Shown here: positions 47,162 through 56,532 of the stretch, in pieces
How the letters are laid out: each line of letters opens with the position of its first letter
Position numbering within the stretch: the stretch's first letter is position 1
Assembly (NCBI RefSeq): GCF_003363015.1
Contig: NZ_QRAP01000006.1
Location: 1 to 64,000 of the forward strand
DNA length: 64,000 nucleotides
Direction of reading: 5' to 3'
From: Enterobacillus tribolii
Lineage (GTDB): Bacteria > Pseudomonadota > Gammaproteobacteria > Enterobacterales > Enterobacteriaceae
Made by a program: the position numbers and the translations under genes
Notes under the pieces: generated by a model
What the model saw: the letters and a program-made list of their open reading frames with translations, nothing else
Databases searched by the model: none
What the model was told of the DNA's origin: nothing

Positions 47162-47994
47162 CGGAGTTCGTATTGCTGTTGGCTTTGATGGCATTGACGT
47201 TGGGCGTCATTTTATTTTGGCCGCGCAGTCTCCGGAGTACGGTGACGCATGGCCGGCAGGCGCAGGAGGCGGAGGCGATTTACGCTCAGCAGTGCCGTCA
47301 GGCGGAAAGCGCGCTGGCGGATCCTGCTTTAGCGCAGGCGCTGCAAAGGGAGCTGGAGAAAGACATCCTGCCAGCGCCTGCCGCGGTTGAAGTTCAGGCC
47401 GGACGCCCGTCCGGACGTATGGCGCTGTTGCTCTGGGTATCGGTTGTTCTGCTGAGCGGCGGCGCTTACGTGCTGAGCGGCGATTATCACCGGGTACGCG
47501 CAGGCATCGCGGCGATACAAAACGATCCTTTCAGCGAGCTGACGCCGCTGCAAAAGGAGGATCGCCGGCTGGAGAAACTGAAGGCATCGCTGCGGGCGAC
47601 GCCGGAGGACAGCGTGCTGTGGGCTGAGTTAGGGGAGCAATATCTGCTGCTGAATGCCTATGACCACGCGACGAAGGCCTATGAGCGCGCGCTGGCGCTG
47701 CGTGGTGAAAACGCGGAGTTGCTGTCGGCGCTGGCGACGGTATTGTACTACCGCGACGGTCAGCACCTGAGCGCGGATGCCAGAGCGTTGATCGATCGTG
47801 CGCTGGCGCAGGATCCCGGTGAGGTTTCCGCCTTGATGCTGTTGGCCTCTGACGCCTTTTTTGCCGCTGATTATGCCCGGGCGATCGACATCTGGCAGAC
47901 GCTGCTGGATGGCGGGAGTCCGCGCATTAACCGGGTTAAACTGATTGAAGCCATCCAAACGGCGCGCATGATGCAGCAAAACGCGATGCCGTAG
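47158..47994 (+). CDS. nrfG: NrfG, CcmI-like TPR assembly factor
   Basis: 278 aa. Two N-terminal hydrophobic helices (about 4-20 and 95-112) flank a helical loop, as in CcmI, and the C-terminal half has TPR repeats (LWAELGEQYLLLNAYDHATK, LLASDAFFAADYARAIDIW). It would present the NrfA C terminus to the NrfEF lyase. The ATG at 47158 overlaps the nrfF stop; a frame starting 96 bp earlier is rejected. It is longer than the E. coli NrfG (about 198 aa) because of the CcmI-like N-terminal part. Convergent with xseA, 12 bp apart. Confidence 0.9.
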   Translation: MTEFVLLLALMALTLGVILFWPRSLRSTVTHGRQAQEAEAIYAQQCRQAESALADPALAQALQRELEKDILPAPAAVEVQAGRPSGRMALLLWVSVVLLSGGAYVLSGDYHRVRAGIAAIQNDPFSELTPLQKEDRRLEKLKASLRATPEDSVLWAELGEQYLLLNAYDHATKAYERALALRGENAELLSALATVLYYRDGQHLSADARALIDRALAQDPGEVSALMLLASDAFFAADYARAIDIWQTLLDGGSPRINRVKLIEAIQTARMMQQNAMP

Positions 47995-48006
47995 TTTATT
48001 GCAGCG

Positions 48007-49353
48007 TCAGGCTTTACGGACGTTTTCCACTCTGCTTTCCACCCAACCGTCCGGGACACGGGTTTGCAGTAACTCGCCGTTCCGGGCCTGATCGATGCTT
48101 TTCAGCAGCTCGCCCTGCGAAGTACGGGTAACGCTGTAACCGCGCGCCAGCGTCGCCAGCGGGCTGACGCTCTCCAGTTGGGAACATAACACCTTGAAGT
48201 GCTCCCGTTCCCGCCCGAGGCGGCGCAGGATGACCTGCTCCAGCCGGTAGTGAATCTGCTGCAGGCGCTGCTGCTGGCGGGCGATGCGCGGAGCAGGCTG
48301 CTGCTGTTGCAGGCGTTGCCCCAAGCGTTCCAGATTACGGACGGCGATGCGCAAGCGGGTTTGCATCGCCTCACTCAGGCGTTGCTGTAGCCGGAATAAC
48401 TGCGTTTGCTGCCTGGCGACGCGCAATTGCGGGTGCTGTTGCTGCAAGCGGTGTTGCAGGCGGGAAAAACGTTGCTGGCGCTGAACCAGGTAATAGTCCA
48501 TCGCCATTTCCAGGCGCTGTTGCTGGCTCTGGATTTGCCGCAGCAGCTCAAGCTGATTGCGGCTGACCAGCTCCGCGGCGGCGGAGGGCGTCGGCGCACG
48601 CAGGTCGGCGATGAAGTCCGCGATAGTGACGTCGGTTTCGTGGCCGACGGCGCTGACCACGGGAATACGGCTGGCAAAGATGGCGCGGGCGACGCGCTCA
48701 TCGTTGAAGCTCCACAAATCCTCCAGCGAACCGCCGCCCCGGCCGACGATCAAGACATCGCAGTCATTACGCAAATTCGCCAGTTCAATCGCGCGTACGA
48801 TTTGCGCAGGCGCTTCGCTGCCCTGAACTTGCGTCGGGTAGATCACGACCGGCAGGGAAGGGTCGCGGCGTTTCAGAATATGCAGAATGTCATGCAGTGC
48901 CGCGCCGCTGGAGGAGGTAATTACCCCGATGCAGCGTGCCGGTGCCGGCAGCGGCTGTTTATGCGCCTGATCGAACAAGCCTTCCGCCTGCAATTTTTGT
49001 TTCAACTGCTCAAACTGCTGCTGCAACGCGCCATCGCCGGCGGGTTGCATGCTTTCGGCAATCAGCTGATAGTCACCGCGCGGTTCGTACAGGGTAATGG
49101 TGGCCCGCATCAATACCTGCTGACCGTTTTGCGGACGAAAAGTGACCCGGCGGTTACTGTTGCGGAACATGGCGCAACGCACCTGGGCGCGATCGTCCTT
49201 CAGCGTAAAGTACCAATGCCCTGAAGCAGGCTGCGACAGATTAGAGATTTCACCGGAAAGCCAGATTTGCCCCATTTCCATTTCCAGCAGTTGGCGAACC
49301 GTTTGGTTCAGGCGGCTGACGGTAAAAATTGGGGGGGAAGAAGGTATCGACAT
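48007..49353 (-). CDS. xseA: Exodeoxyribonuclease VII large subunit
   Basis: Catalytic subunit of ExoVII, which degrades single-stranded DNA from both ends. The 448 aa protein has an N-terminal OB-fold ([20 protein letters not shown], about 10-100), the catalytic domain with [31 protein letters not shown] (about 135-270) and a long Gln/Arg-rich coiled coil (about 275-400), then a C-terminal ARGYSVTR segment. Divergent from guaB, the conserved enterobacterial arrangement. Confidence 0.97.
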   Translation of the reverse strand: MSIPSSPPIFTVSRLNQTVRQLLEMEMGQIWLSGEISNLSQPASGHWYFTLKDDRAQVRCAMFRNSNRRVTFRPQNGQQVLMRATITLYEPRGDYQLIAESMQPAGDGALQQQFEQLKQKLQAEGLFDQAHKQPLPAPARCIGVITSSSGAALHDILHILKRRDPSLPVVIYPTQVQGSEAPAQIVRAIELANLRNDCDVLIVGRGGGSLEDLWSFNDERVARAIFASRIPVVSAVGHETDVTIADFIADLRAPTPSAAAELVSRNQLELLRQIQSQQQRLEMAMDYYLVQRQQRFSRLQHRLQQQHPQLRVARQQTQLFRLQQRLSEAMQTRLRIAVRNLERLGQRLQQQQPAPRIARQQQRLQQIHYRLEQVILRRLGREREHFKVLCSQLESVSPLATLARGYSVTRTSQGELLKSIDQARNGELLQTRVPDGWVESRVENVRKA

Positions 49354-49445
49354 GTGACGCAGATCAAACTCTAAATCAACGTGTTAATTGATTGATAGTA
49401 CATAAGCCAGTGAGCATCGCAAGACTTTTATGAAAAAAGTGCTGG

Positions 49446-49471
49446 AGGCAACCGTTTTCGGCCTGTATAAT
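49446..49471 (+). promoter_or_regulatory. guaBA promoter with PurR box
   Basis: AGGCAACCGTTTTCGG at 49446-49461 matches the PurR palindrome ACGCAAACGTTTTCNT at 12 of 15 defined bases. A consensus -10 TATAAT lies at 49466-49471, so the operator fills the spacer between -35 and -10. E. coli guaBA is PurR-repressed. Confidence 0.75.
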
Positions 49472-49524
49472 GCCGCGGCAATATTAAATCTGGTTCAGTC
49501 CAACACTCTGGTGAGATATTGCCC

Positions 49525-50991
49525 ATGCTACGTATCGCAAAAGAAGCTCTGACGTTTGACGACGTTCTCCTGGTTCCCGCCCATTCTACCGTTCTTCCCA
49601 ACACCGCCGACCTCGGCACGCAGCTAACCGCGACCATTCGCCTGAATATCCCTATGTTGTCCGCCGCGATGGATACCGTCACGGAAGCCCGTCTGGCGAT
49701 TGCGCTGGCACAGGAGGGCGGCATCGGCTTTATCCACAAAAACATGTCCATTGAGCGCCAGGCTGAAGAAGTGCGCCGGGTGAAGCGTCATGAGAGCGGC
49801 ATCGTTACCGATCCGCAGACCGTAACGCCGACCACCACGCTGCGCGAAGTGAAAGCCCTGACCGAACGTAACGGATTTGCCGGTTACCCGGTGGTGGAAA
49901 ACGGCAACGAGCTGGTGGGCATCATTACCGGTCGTGACGTGCGTTTTGTCACCGATCTTGATCAGCCGGTCACGGCGGTCATGACGCCGAAAGAGCGTCT
50001 GGTCACGGTGAAAGAAGGCGAAGCGCGCGAAGTCGTCTTGCAGAAAATGCATGAAAAACGTGTGGAAAAAGCGCTGGTGGTGGATGAAGATTTCCGTCTT
50101 CAGGGGATGATCACCGTTAAGGATTTCCAGAAAGCGGAACGTAAGCCCAATGCCTGTAAAGACGAGCATGGCCGTTTACGCGTAGGCGCTGCGGTGGGCG
50201 CGGGCGCGGGTAATGAAGAGCGCATTGCCGCGCTGGTGGAAGCCGGCGTGGATATTCTGCTGATTGACTCCTCTCACGGTCATTCTGAAGGCGTTCTGCA
50301 GCGCATTCGCGAGACGCGCGCCAAATACCCGGATCTGCAAATCATCGGCGGCAACGTGGCGACCGGCGCGGGCGCCAAAGCGCTGGCCGCGGCCGGCGTG
50401 AACGCGGTGAAGGTCGGTATTGGCCCTGGTTCCATCTGTACCACCCGTATTGTTACCGGCGTCGGTGTTCCGCAAATTACCGCGGTTTCCGATGCGGTTG
50501 AAGCGCTGGAAGGCACCGGTATTCCGGTTATCGCCGACGGCGGCATCCGCTTCTCCGGCGATATCGCCAAAGCTATCGCGGCCGGCGCAGCCTGCGTGAT
50601 GGTGGGTTCCATGATGGCCGGAACGGAAGAGTCTCCGGGAGAAATCGAGCTGTATCAGGGCCGTTCCTTTAAGTCTTATCGCGGCATGGGCTCTCTGGGC
50701 GCGATGTCAAAAGGTTCTTCCGACCGTTACTTCCAGAGCGATAACGCGGCGGACAAGCTGGTGCCGGAAGGTATCGAAGGCCGTGTAGCGTATAAGGGCC
50801 GGCTGAAAGAGATCGTTCACCAGCAGATGGGCGGGTTGCGTTCCTGCATGGGGCTGACCGGCTGCGCCACCATTGATGAGCTGCGCACCAAGGCGGAGTT
50901 TGTTCGCATTACCGGTTCCGGTATTCAGGAAAGCCACGTTCACGATGTGACCATCACCAAAGAATCGCCGAACTATCGTTTGGGGTCCTGA
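49525..50991 (+). CDS. guaB: Inosine-5'-monophosphate dehydrogenase
   Basis: Oxidises IMP to XMP with NAD+, the committed step to guanine nucleotides. 488 aa equals E. coli. The catalytic Cys305 is in [14 protein letters not shown], two CBS domains (about 93-205, e.g. [19 protein letters not shown]) are inserted in the TIM barrel, and the flap [12 protein letters not shown]-type region follows. The ATG at 49525 ([14 protein letters not shown]) has GGTGAG upstream; an in-frame TTG two codons earlier is rejected. First gene of guaBA, with a PurR box in its promoter. Confidence 0.98.
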   Translation: MLRIAKEALTFDDVLLVPAHSTVLPNTADLGTQLTATIRLNIPMLSAAMDTVTEARLAIALAQEGGIGFIHKNMSIERQAEEVRRVKRHESGIVTDPQTVTPTTTLREVKALTERNGFAGYPVVENGNELVGIITGRDVRFVTDLDQPVTAVMTPKERLVTVKEGEAREVVLQKMHEKRVEKALVVDEDFRLQGMITVKDFQKAERKPNACKDEHGRLRVGAAVGAGAGNEERIAALVEAGVDILLIDSSHGHSEGVLQRIRETRAKYPDLQIIGGNVATGAGAKALAAAGVNAVKVGIGPGSICTTRIVTGVGVPQITAVSDAVEALEGTGIPVIADGGIRFSGDIAKAIAAGAACVMVGSMMAGTEESPGEIELYQGRSFKSYRGMGSLGAMSKGSSDRYFQSDNAADKLVPEGIEGRVAYKGRLKEIVHQQMGGLRSCMGLTGCATIDELRTKAEFVRITGSGIQESHVHDVTITKESPNYRLGS

Positions 50992-51004
50992 TTTCTTTAT
51001 CAAA

Positions 51005-51025
51005 AGCCCGGTATAATGCCGGGCT
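51005..51025 (+). terminator. Hairpin between guaB and guaA, with a TATAAT-containing loop
   Basis: Seven-bp stem AGCCCGG / CCGGGCT around the loop TATAATG, 13 bases after guaB and followed by GATTTTT. It may act as a partial terminator that tunes guaA, while its loop doubles as a perfect -10 hexamer on DNA. No matching -35 at 17 bp was found. Confidence 0.5.
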
Positions 51026-51077
51026 GATTTTTACCGTTATCGGCTTTCGGCTCTTTATTTTTTAAACAAGGCCTCAC

Positions 51078-52655
51078 ATGACTCAAAATATTCATAAGCA
51101 TCGCATCCTGATATTGGACTTCGGTTCTCAATACACACAGTTGCTGGCCCGCCGCGTGCGTGAAATCGGCGTTTACTGTGAACTTTGGGCATGGGATGTG
51201 ACGGAAGCGCAGATCCGCGAGTTCAATCCGAGCGGCATCATTCTGTCCGGCGGCCCGGAAAGCACCACCGAAGGCGACAGCCCGCGTGCGCCGGACTACG
51301 TCTTCAATGCCGGCGTACCGGTGTTCGGCGTGTGCTATGGCATGCAGACCATGGCGATGCAGCTGGGCGGTAAGGTGGAAAGCTCCACCGAGCGTGAATT
51401 CGGTTATGCGCAGGTAGAAATTAAAGCCGACAGCAAGATGTTCCACGACATCAAAGATGCCGTGACGGCGGCGGGCAAGCCGGTGCTGGATGTGTGGATG
51501 AGCCATGGCGACAAGGTGACCGCGATTCCGTCGGACTTCGTCACCGTCGCCAGTACGGAATCCTGCCCGTTCGCGATTATGGCGAACGATGAAAAACGTT
51601 TTTACGGCGTGCAGTTCCATCCTGAAGTGACCCATACCCGTCAGGGGCTGCGTATGCTGGAGCGCTTTGTGCTGGATATCTGCGGTTGCGAAGCGCTGTG
51701 GACGCCGGCCACCATTATCGAAGATACCGTAGCACGCCTGCGTGAGCAGGTTGGCAGCGACCAGGTTATCCTCGGCTTGTCCGGCGGGGTGGATTCCTCC
51801 GTTACTGCGCTGCTGCTGCACCGCGCCATCGGTAAGAACCTGACCTGCGTATTCGTCGATAACGGTCTGCTGCGCCTGAATGAAGGTCAGCAGGTGATGG
51901 AGATGTTCGGCGATCAATTCGGCCTGAATATCGTGCACGTTAATGCCGAAAACCGTTTCCTGGATGCGCTGGCAGGCATCAGCGATCCGGAAGCCAAGCG
52001 TAAAGCCATCGGCCGGGTTTTCGTTGAAGTCTTTGACGAAGAAGCCGGTAAGCGGAAAGACGTGAAATGGCTGGCGCAGGGCACGATCTACCCGGACGTG
52101 ATTGAATCCGCGGCGTCGGCGACCGGTAAAGCGCACGTCATCAAATCGCACCACAACGTGGGCGGTTTGCCGGAAGATATGAAGCTGGGCCTGGTTGAAC
52201 CGCTGAAAGAACTGTTTAAAGACGAAGTGCGTAAAATTGGTCTGGAGCTGGGTCTGCCGTACGACATGTTGTACCGCCACCCGTTCCCCGGACCAGGCCT
52301 GGGCGTGCGTGTGCTGGGCGAAGTGAAGAAAGAGTATTGCGACCTGCTGCGCCGCGCCGATGCGATCTTCATTGAAGAACTGCATAAGGCTGAGTTGTAC
52401 CACAAGGTCAGCCAGGCGTTCACCGTGTTCCTGCCGGTGCGTTCCGTCGGCGTTATGGGCGACGGGCGTAAGTATGATTGGGTGGTTTCGCTGCGTGCGG
52501 TGGAAACTATCGACTTCATGACGGCACATTGGGCGCATTTGCCGTATGACTTCCTGGGCCGAGTTTCTAACCGGATCATCAATGAAGTTAATGGCATTTC
52601 CCGTGTGGTTTATGATATTTCGGGTAAGCCGCCGGCGACGATTGAGTGGGAATGA
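51078..52655 (+). CDS. guaA: GMP synthase (glutamine-hydrolysing)
   Basis: Converts XMP to GMP with ATP and glutamine. 525 aa as in E. coli. N-terminal class I glutamine amidotransferase (about 10-200): nucleophile Cys in VFGVCYGMQ (about 86), His/Glu in [11 protein letters not shown] (about 181-183). The ATP pyrophosphatase domain starts with the P-loop [16 protein letters not shown] (about 233). The dimerisation domain ends [12 protein letters not shown]. Last gene of the guaBA operon. Confidence 0.98.
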   Translation: MTQNIHKHRILILDFGSQYTQLLARRVREIGVYCELWAWDVTEAQIREFNPSGIILSGGPESTTEGDSPRAPDYVFNAGVPVFGVCYGMQTMAMQLGGKVESSTEREFGYAQVEIKADSKMFHDIKDAVTAAGKPVLDVWMSHGDKVTAIPSDFVTVASTESCPFAIMANDEKRFYGVQFHPEVTHTRQGLRMLERFVLDICGCEALWTPATIIEDTVARLREQVGSDQVILGLSGGVDSSVTALLLHRAIGKNLTCVFVDNGLLRLNEGQQVMEMFGDQFGLNIVHVNAENRFLDALAGISDPEAKRKAIGRVFVEVFDEEAGKRKDVKWLAQGTIYPDVIESAASATGKAHVIKSHHNVGGLPEDMKLGLVEPLKELFKDEVRKIGLELGLPYDMLYRHPFPGPGLGVRVLGEVKKEYCDLLRRADAIFIEELHKAELYHKVSQAFTVFLPVRSVGVMGDGRKYDWVVSLRAVETIDFMTAHWAHLPYDFLGRVSNRIINEVNGISRVVYDISGKPPATIEWE

Positions 52656-52674
52656 TCCCCTGACAAACCTGCCG

Positions 52675-52703
52675 AAAAAGCCATCCGTGAGGATGGCTTT
52701 TTT
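52675..52703. terminator. Terminator between guaA and the DMT permease gene
   Basis: Twelve-bp stem AAAAAGCCATCC / GGATGGCTTTTT with a GTGA tetraloop; it works on both strands for the convergent genes. Confidence 0.93.
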
Positions 52704-52704
52704 A

Positions 52705-53604
52705 TCACTCCCCCTGCTTACGCGACTGCAGCAAAATCACCCCGCTAAAAATCAGTACCATCGAGCCAATCTCCAACATCCCCAACGGCTCATCCGCGAA
52801 GAGGTACCCACACAGCAACGCGACAACCGGCGGAATATAGCTAACGGAAGCGGCGGCGACCGCGCCCAGCCTGGCGATCAGGAAATAGTAAGTCAGATAA
52901 GCCAGCCCGGTGCCCAGCAGTCCCAGCCCTAAAATCAGCCCCAGCGACGCTTTAACGCTGGCGGTGATGGCGGAAAGACCGGTAAACGGCGTCAGCAGCG
53001 TCAGAATAACCAGCGACAAACCAATCTGGTAAGTGGTTAGCGCCAGCGCCGGAATGTTCAGCGGCGACAGATATTTTCTGGCATAAACGAATGAACATCC
53101 GACACTGCAGGCGCCCAGCACCATATAACCTACGCCCGTATAGCTGATGGCCTGGCCGCTGGCCTCCCAGGGGCGGGAAATGAGGATGACGCCGGCCAGC
53201 CCCAACAGCACGCCTGCGCTTTTACGCAGCGTCAGTTTTTCCTGGCGCAGGAACAGCAGGGCGGTAATAAACGAAAACAGAGGAATGCAGCCGCTGAGTA
53301 CGCCGGAAACGCCGGACAGCAGCAAAGACGTGCCTGCGGCAAATGCCCAGTAATAAAGCACCGTCGCCAGTATCGCCATTACCAGAAAATGATGGACGTA
53401 ACGCAGATGCGCTGCGCGTAATGCTTTTTTGTAGCAGGCAAACAGCAGGATAGGGATAAATCCGCACAGTACGCGCAGAAACACGATTTGCACCGGCGTG
53501 ATGAACTCGCTCGACCAGCGCATGAAAATGAAGTTGGTTCCCCAGACAATGCCGAGAAACGCAAAAGCGATGTAGCTTTTATCAATATAGTTTTTGTTTA
53601 TCAT
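52705..53604 (-). CDS. EamA/DMT family transporter
   Basis: 299 aa inner-membrane protein with ten predicted helices arranged as two EamA repeats (FLGIVWGTNFIFMRW near residue 16 and VLGACSVGCSFVYARKY near 160). Family members export amino acids, metabolites or drugs; the substrate is not readable. It is divergent from a GcvA-like LysR gene with 87 bp between, the standard pairing in which the regulator controls the permease. Confidence 0.87.
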   Translation of the reverse strand: MINKNYIDKSYIAFAFLGIVWGTNFIFMRWSSEFITPVQIVFLRVLCGFIPILLFACYKKALRAAHLRYVHHFLVMAILATVLYYWAFAAGTSLLLSGVSGVLSGCIPLFSFITALLFLRQEKLTLRKSAGVLLGLAGVILISRPWEASGQAISYTGVGYMVLGACSVGCSFVYARKYLSPLNIPALALTTYQIGLSLVILTLLTPFTGLSAITASVKASLGLILGLGLLGTGLAYLTYYFLIARLGAVAAASVSYIPPVVALLCGYLFADEPLGMLEIGSMVLIFSGVILLQSRKQGE

Positions 53605-53691
53605 AGAATGCCTCCATTGATGGCATTTTGCTCAGCAACATGGCATGATTCAAACGATTTAATTTACACAATAAGATAGAAAAACTATTCC

Positions 53692-54609
53692 ATGAAACGT
53701 TATCCTCCCATGAAAGCCCTGCTGGCGTTTGAGGCGGCGGCGCGCCTTGGCAGCTTTATGCAGGCTGCCGCCGAACTTAACGTTACGCCCGGCGCCATAG
53801 GGCAACAGATTAAAAGGCTGGAATCCTGGGCGCAGATGGAACTGTTTATCCGTGATGTGCGCAAAGTGACGCTAACGCCGGTAGGAGAACGCTATTACCA
53901 GCAAATCTGCCCGGCTCTGCGGCAAATCGCAGAAGCAGGCCGGGTGCTGGAACCCGCAGGCGGAAAAACGCGCGTTGCTATCTCGATGCCGCCGGCGTTT
54001 GCCGCGCGTTGGTTTTCTCCCCGTATCCCGGTGCTGCTGCGCCAGTTTCCGCAACTCGACCTCCATCTGAATGCGACCAGCGCGATTGTCGACATTGAGC
54101 GGGATGACATCGATCTGGCCGTGCGTTACTTCGACGGTAATGACATGAAACGGGACGTTTCATTGCTGATTAATGATGAATACCGCCTTTATTGCCATCC
54201 CGATTACTGCCGGAAACAACGGTTGTTAAGCGTTAACGATTTGGTCAACGCAACGTTGCTTCATACCACGATGCACCCGTACTGGCCTCGCTGGCTGGAA
54301 ACGTTTACGACGTTAAGCGCTGATGTTGCCGCCGCGCTGCCGGGTATCTATTTCGATCAGTCCCTGCTGGCGATCGATGCCGCGCGGCGTATGCAAGGCG
54401 TGGTTCTCAGCAGCAGCCTGCTGCTGGAGGCCGAGTTGAAGAGCGGCGAGCTGATTGAGCTTTTCCCTTATGGCATTACCAGCGACAGGGGATTTTATCT
54501 GGTGCGGGCGAAAAAGCGGCGCTTAAGCCCGACAGTCCGTGCCGTAAGCGACTGGATTCGCGCTGAAATGGAATACTACCGCAATGGCTCCGGTGAAATT
54601 GTGGCGTAA
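53692..54609 (+). CDS. LysR-type transcriptional regulator (GcvA-like)
   Basis: 305 aa. N-terminal winged HTH (about 5-65, AFEAAARLGSFMQAAAELNV) followed by a substrate-binding domain (about 90-295). The start RYPPMKALLAFEAAARLGSF and PGAIGQQIKRLE resemble the GcvA group. It lies divergent to the DMT permease and probably regulates it; the effector is unknown. It is followed 47 bp later by yjjG. Confidence 0.87.
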   Translation: MKRYPPMKALLAFEAAARLGSFMQAAAELNVTPGAIGQQIKRLESWAQMELFIRDVRKVTLTPVGERYYQQICPALRQIAEAGRVLEPAGGKTRVAISMPPAFAARWFSPRIPVLLRQFPQLDLHLNATSAIVDIERDDIDLAVRYFDGNDMKRDVSLLINDEYRLYCHPDYCRKQRLLSVNDLVNATLLHTTMHPYWPRWLETFTTLSADVAAALPGIYFDQSLLAIDAARRMQGVVLSSSLLLEAELKSGELIELFPYGITSDRGFYLVRAKKRRLSPTVRAVSDWIRAEMEYYRNGSGEIVA

Positions 54610-54656
54610 TTGATTTATTCTGGAGCATTGCGGGTAATTGTTAGAGAGTGAGTTCG

Positions 54657-55331
54657 ATGAAATACCAATGGATCCTTTTTGATGCCGACGACACGTTGTT
54701 TAATTTTGACGCCTTTGAAGGGCTGAAGCTGATGTTTTCCCGGCTGGGACGTGTGTTCAGTGAAGAGGACTATGCGTTTTATCAGGCCATCAACAAGCCG
54801 CTGTGGGTTGATTATCAGAACGGCAAAATTGACGCGCTGCAACTCCAGACCACCCGCTTTGAACCTTGGGCGGAGCAAATGACCATGTCGGCCCGCGATC
54901 TGAACAGCGCGTTTTTACAGGCAATGGCGGATATCTGCACTTTATTGCCGGGGGCGGAAGAGTTGCTGCGCGCTTTGTGCGGTAAGGTTGGTATGGGAAT
55001 TATTACCAACGGATTTACTGAGTTACAGAGCCTGCGTCTGGAAAGAACGGGTCTGAAAGACATGTTTTCTCCGCTGGTGATTTCTGAGCAGATCGGCATT
55101 GCCAAACCTGATGCGGGGATTTTCGAGTATGCTTTCAGTCTGATGGATCACCCGCCGAGAGATCGCATCCTGATGGTGGGGGATAACCCGCACTCCGACA
55201 TCCAGGGCGGGTTGAATGCAGGGATTGATACCTGCTGGGTTAACGTCCACGGCGCTGAACAGCCGGAGGGCATTGAGCCGCACTATCAGGTCCGCTCGTT
55301 GAATGAATTACAGGCACTGCTGTTGGCATAA
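54657..55331 (+). CDS. yjjG: Pyrimidine 5'-nucleotidase YjjG (HAD family)
   Basis: House-cleaning phosphatase that removes phosphate from dUMP, dTMP and non-canonical pyrimidine nucleotides. 224 aa with the HAD motifs: I FDADDTLF (about 8-15), II ITNGF (about 109), III KPDAGIFEYA (about 143) and IV MVGDNPHSDIQGG (about 168). The ATG at 54657 (MKYQWILFDADD) matches the E. coli start; an in-frame GTG three codons upstream is less likely. A family cap helix region (about 20-85) is conserved. Confidence 0.94.
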   Translation: MKYQWILFDADDTLFNFDAFEGLKLMFSRLGRVFSEEDYAFYQAINKPLWVDYQNGKIDALQLQTTRFEPWAEQMTMSARDLNSAFLQAMADICTLLPGAEELLRALCGKVGMGIITNGFTELQSLRLERTGLKDMFSPLVISEQIGIAKPDAGIFEYAFSLMDHPPRDRILMVGDNPHSDIQGGLNAGIDTCWVNVHGAEQPEGIEPHYQVRSLNELQALLLA

Positions 55332-55338
55332 ATCCGGT

Positions 55339-55358
55339 AGCCGCGCCGGGACGCGGCT
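55339..55358. terminator. Weak hairpin between yjjG and nqrE-like gene
   Basis: Seven-bp stem AGCCGCG / CGCGGCT with a six-base loop between convergent stop codons. It has little T on either side, so the terminator call is tentative. Confidence 0.45.
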
Positions 55359-55373
55359 GTCTGTTCCGGTTGT

Positions 55374-55973
55374 TCAGAGGTTGATGCCAGCAAAAGACAT
55401 GAATCCCAAAGACATCAACCCTGCAGTGATAAAGACAGAGCCCAGGCCCTTCAGCCCTTCCGGCATCTTCGCGTACTTCATTTTTTCCCGCAGCCCGGCC
55501 ATTGCCACAATGGCCAGCATCCAGCCCAGTCCGCACCCGGTACCGTAAACGAAAGATTCGGGGAAGGTGTACTCCCGTTGCACCATAAAAATCGTCGCCC
55601 CGAAGATGGCGCAATGGATAGTCAGCAATGGCAGGAAAGCGCCCAGGGTATGTTGCAGGGCGGGTAAAAAGCGTTCAAATACCATTTCCAGAATTTGCAC
55701 CAGTGCCGCCAGTACCCCGATGAAAGTAATGAAATCGAGGAAACTGAGATCGACGCCTTCTATCAGAGCGCCGTTCTTTAACAGATTATGGTAGATCAGA
55801 TTGTTTAGCGGCGTAGCGATGGCGAGCAGAACGGTGACCGTCAGCCCCAGTCCGAAAGCGGTTTCTATCTTTTTAGAGACGGCTAAAAAGGTACACATGC
55901 CGAGAAAAAAGTTCAGAGCCATGTTTTCGACAAAAACAGCGCGAAAAAAAATGTTCAGGTACTGCTCTAGCAC
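55374..55973 (-). CDS. nqrE: NqrE-like subunit of Na+-translocating NADH:quinone reductase, orphan copy
   Basis: 199 aa integral membrane protein of the NqrE/RnfA family with about six helices. It matches NqrE rather than RnfA/Rsx[37 protein letters not shown] and [18 protein letters not shown]. Both cysteines of the intramembrane Fe-S site shared by NqrD and NqrE are kept (GMCTF, about residue 26, and IHCAIF, about 120). The GTG at 55973 is chosen: AAGGAG lies 8 bases upstream and the length equals NqrE (about 198 aa). The frame has an upstream TTG at 55994. No nqrA, B, C, D or F gene is in the window, so this copy is detached from the usual six-gene operon. Confidence 0.9.
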   Translation of the reverse strand: MLEQYLNIFFRAVFVENMALNFFLGMCTFLAVSKKIETAFGLGLTVTVLLAIATPLNNLIYHNLLKNGALIEGVDLSFLDFITFIGVLAALVQILEMVFERFLPALQHTLGAFLPLLTIHCAIFGATIFMVQREYTFPESFVYGTGCGLGWMLAIVAMAGLREKMKYAKMPEGLKGLGSVFITAGLMSLGFMSFAGINL

Positions 55974-56128
55974 AGAAGGCTTCTCCTTAAGCAAACATCG
56001 ACTACGATTGTAATGGCTATAGCAGAATAACCTACTAAAACATCTCCATTTTGAGATGGATCATAGATAAAATTTATATATTTAATCCATTTGTCATTTT
56101 CGTGATGAATAATTACAAAGGGATTGTT

Positions 56129-56185
56129 ATGCCAGTATATGAAAGAGCAATGAGATTACTTAGAACATGGGATGCTCGCCTCTGA
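56129..56185 (+). CDS. Possible 18-residue small protein
   Basis: ATG at 56129 is preceded by AAAGGG at 6-base spacing. The peptide MPVYERAMRLLRTWDARL is amphipathic and basic. No family is recognised; it could be chance or the remnant of a larger gene. Confidence 0.18.
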   Translation: MPVYERAMRLLRTWDARL

Positions 56186-56518
56186 ATGTTGGCTGATGTT
56201 TTCTTTGATGGAAAATGTTCGCCTTTAAGACTATTCTTGTATTTTGATAGTTTGATTTTACATCCTTACTACTACGGACTAATCTTATATTTTATGAGAC
56301 TTATCTTGTGAATTTGATAAGGATATTAACTGGGTTTAATACGCTAATTATAAGTTTGAACAATATGTTATGCTGTAAAGGATAGCTGGATTTTTGCGCG
56401 TGTAATTTCACGTGGTTCTTTTAGGATTATTTTTAACTAATTGAAAATTATTGTTTTTTATGCAAAAGGTAGGGTGGGTCAAATTTTAGGCACTACCTGC
56501 GCTGGTCGCTTGTCGGCT

Positions 56519-56532
56519 TAAGCATATTATGG
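56519..56532 (+). promoter_or_regulatory. Candidate RcsAB box of the polysaccharide operon
   Basis: TAAGCATATTATGG fits the RcsAB consensus TRVGAAWAWTSYGR at 12 of 14 positions. It lies about 550 bp before the wecA-like start. In Erwinia amylovora and Pantoea stewartii the RcsA/RcsB site of the exopolysaccharide operon lies at about the same distance from its first gene, as I recall. Activation by the Rcs phosphorelay is inferred. Confidence 0.5.

Noticed and set aside
55374-55973. RsxA/RnfA assignment for the orphan membrane subunit
   Set aside because: The sequence fits NqrE at [20 protein letters not shown] and [16 protein letters not shown], whereas RsxA has a clearly different N terminus (NNFVLVKFLGLCPFMGVS as recalled).
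56356-56374. Sigma-70 promoter TTGAAC / TATGCT in the 1.1-kb gap
   Set aside because: The two hexamers are only 7 bp apart, too close for a functional promoter.
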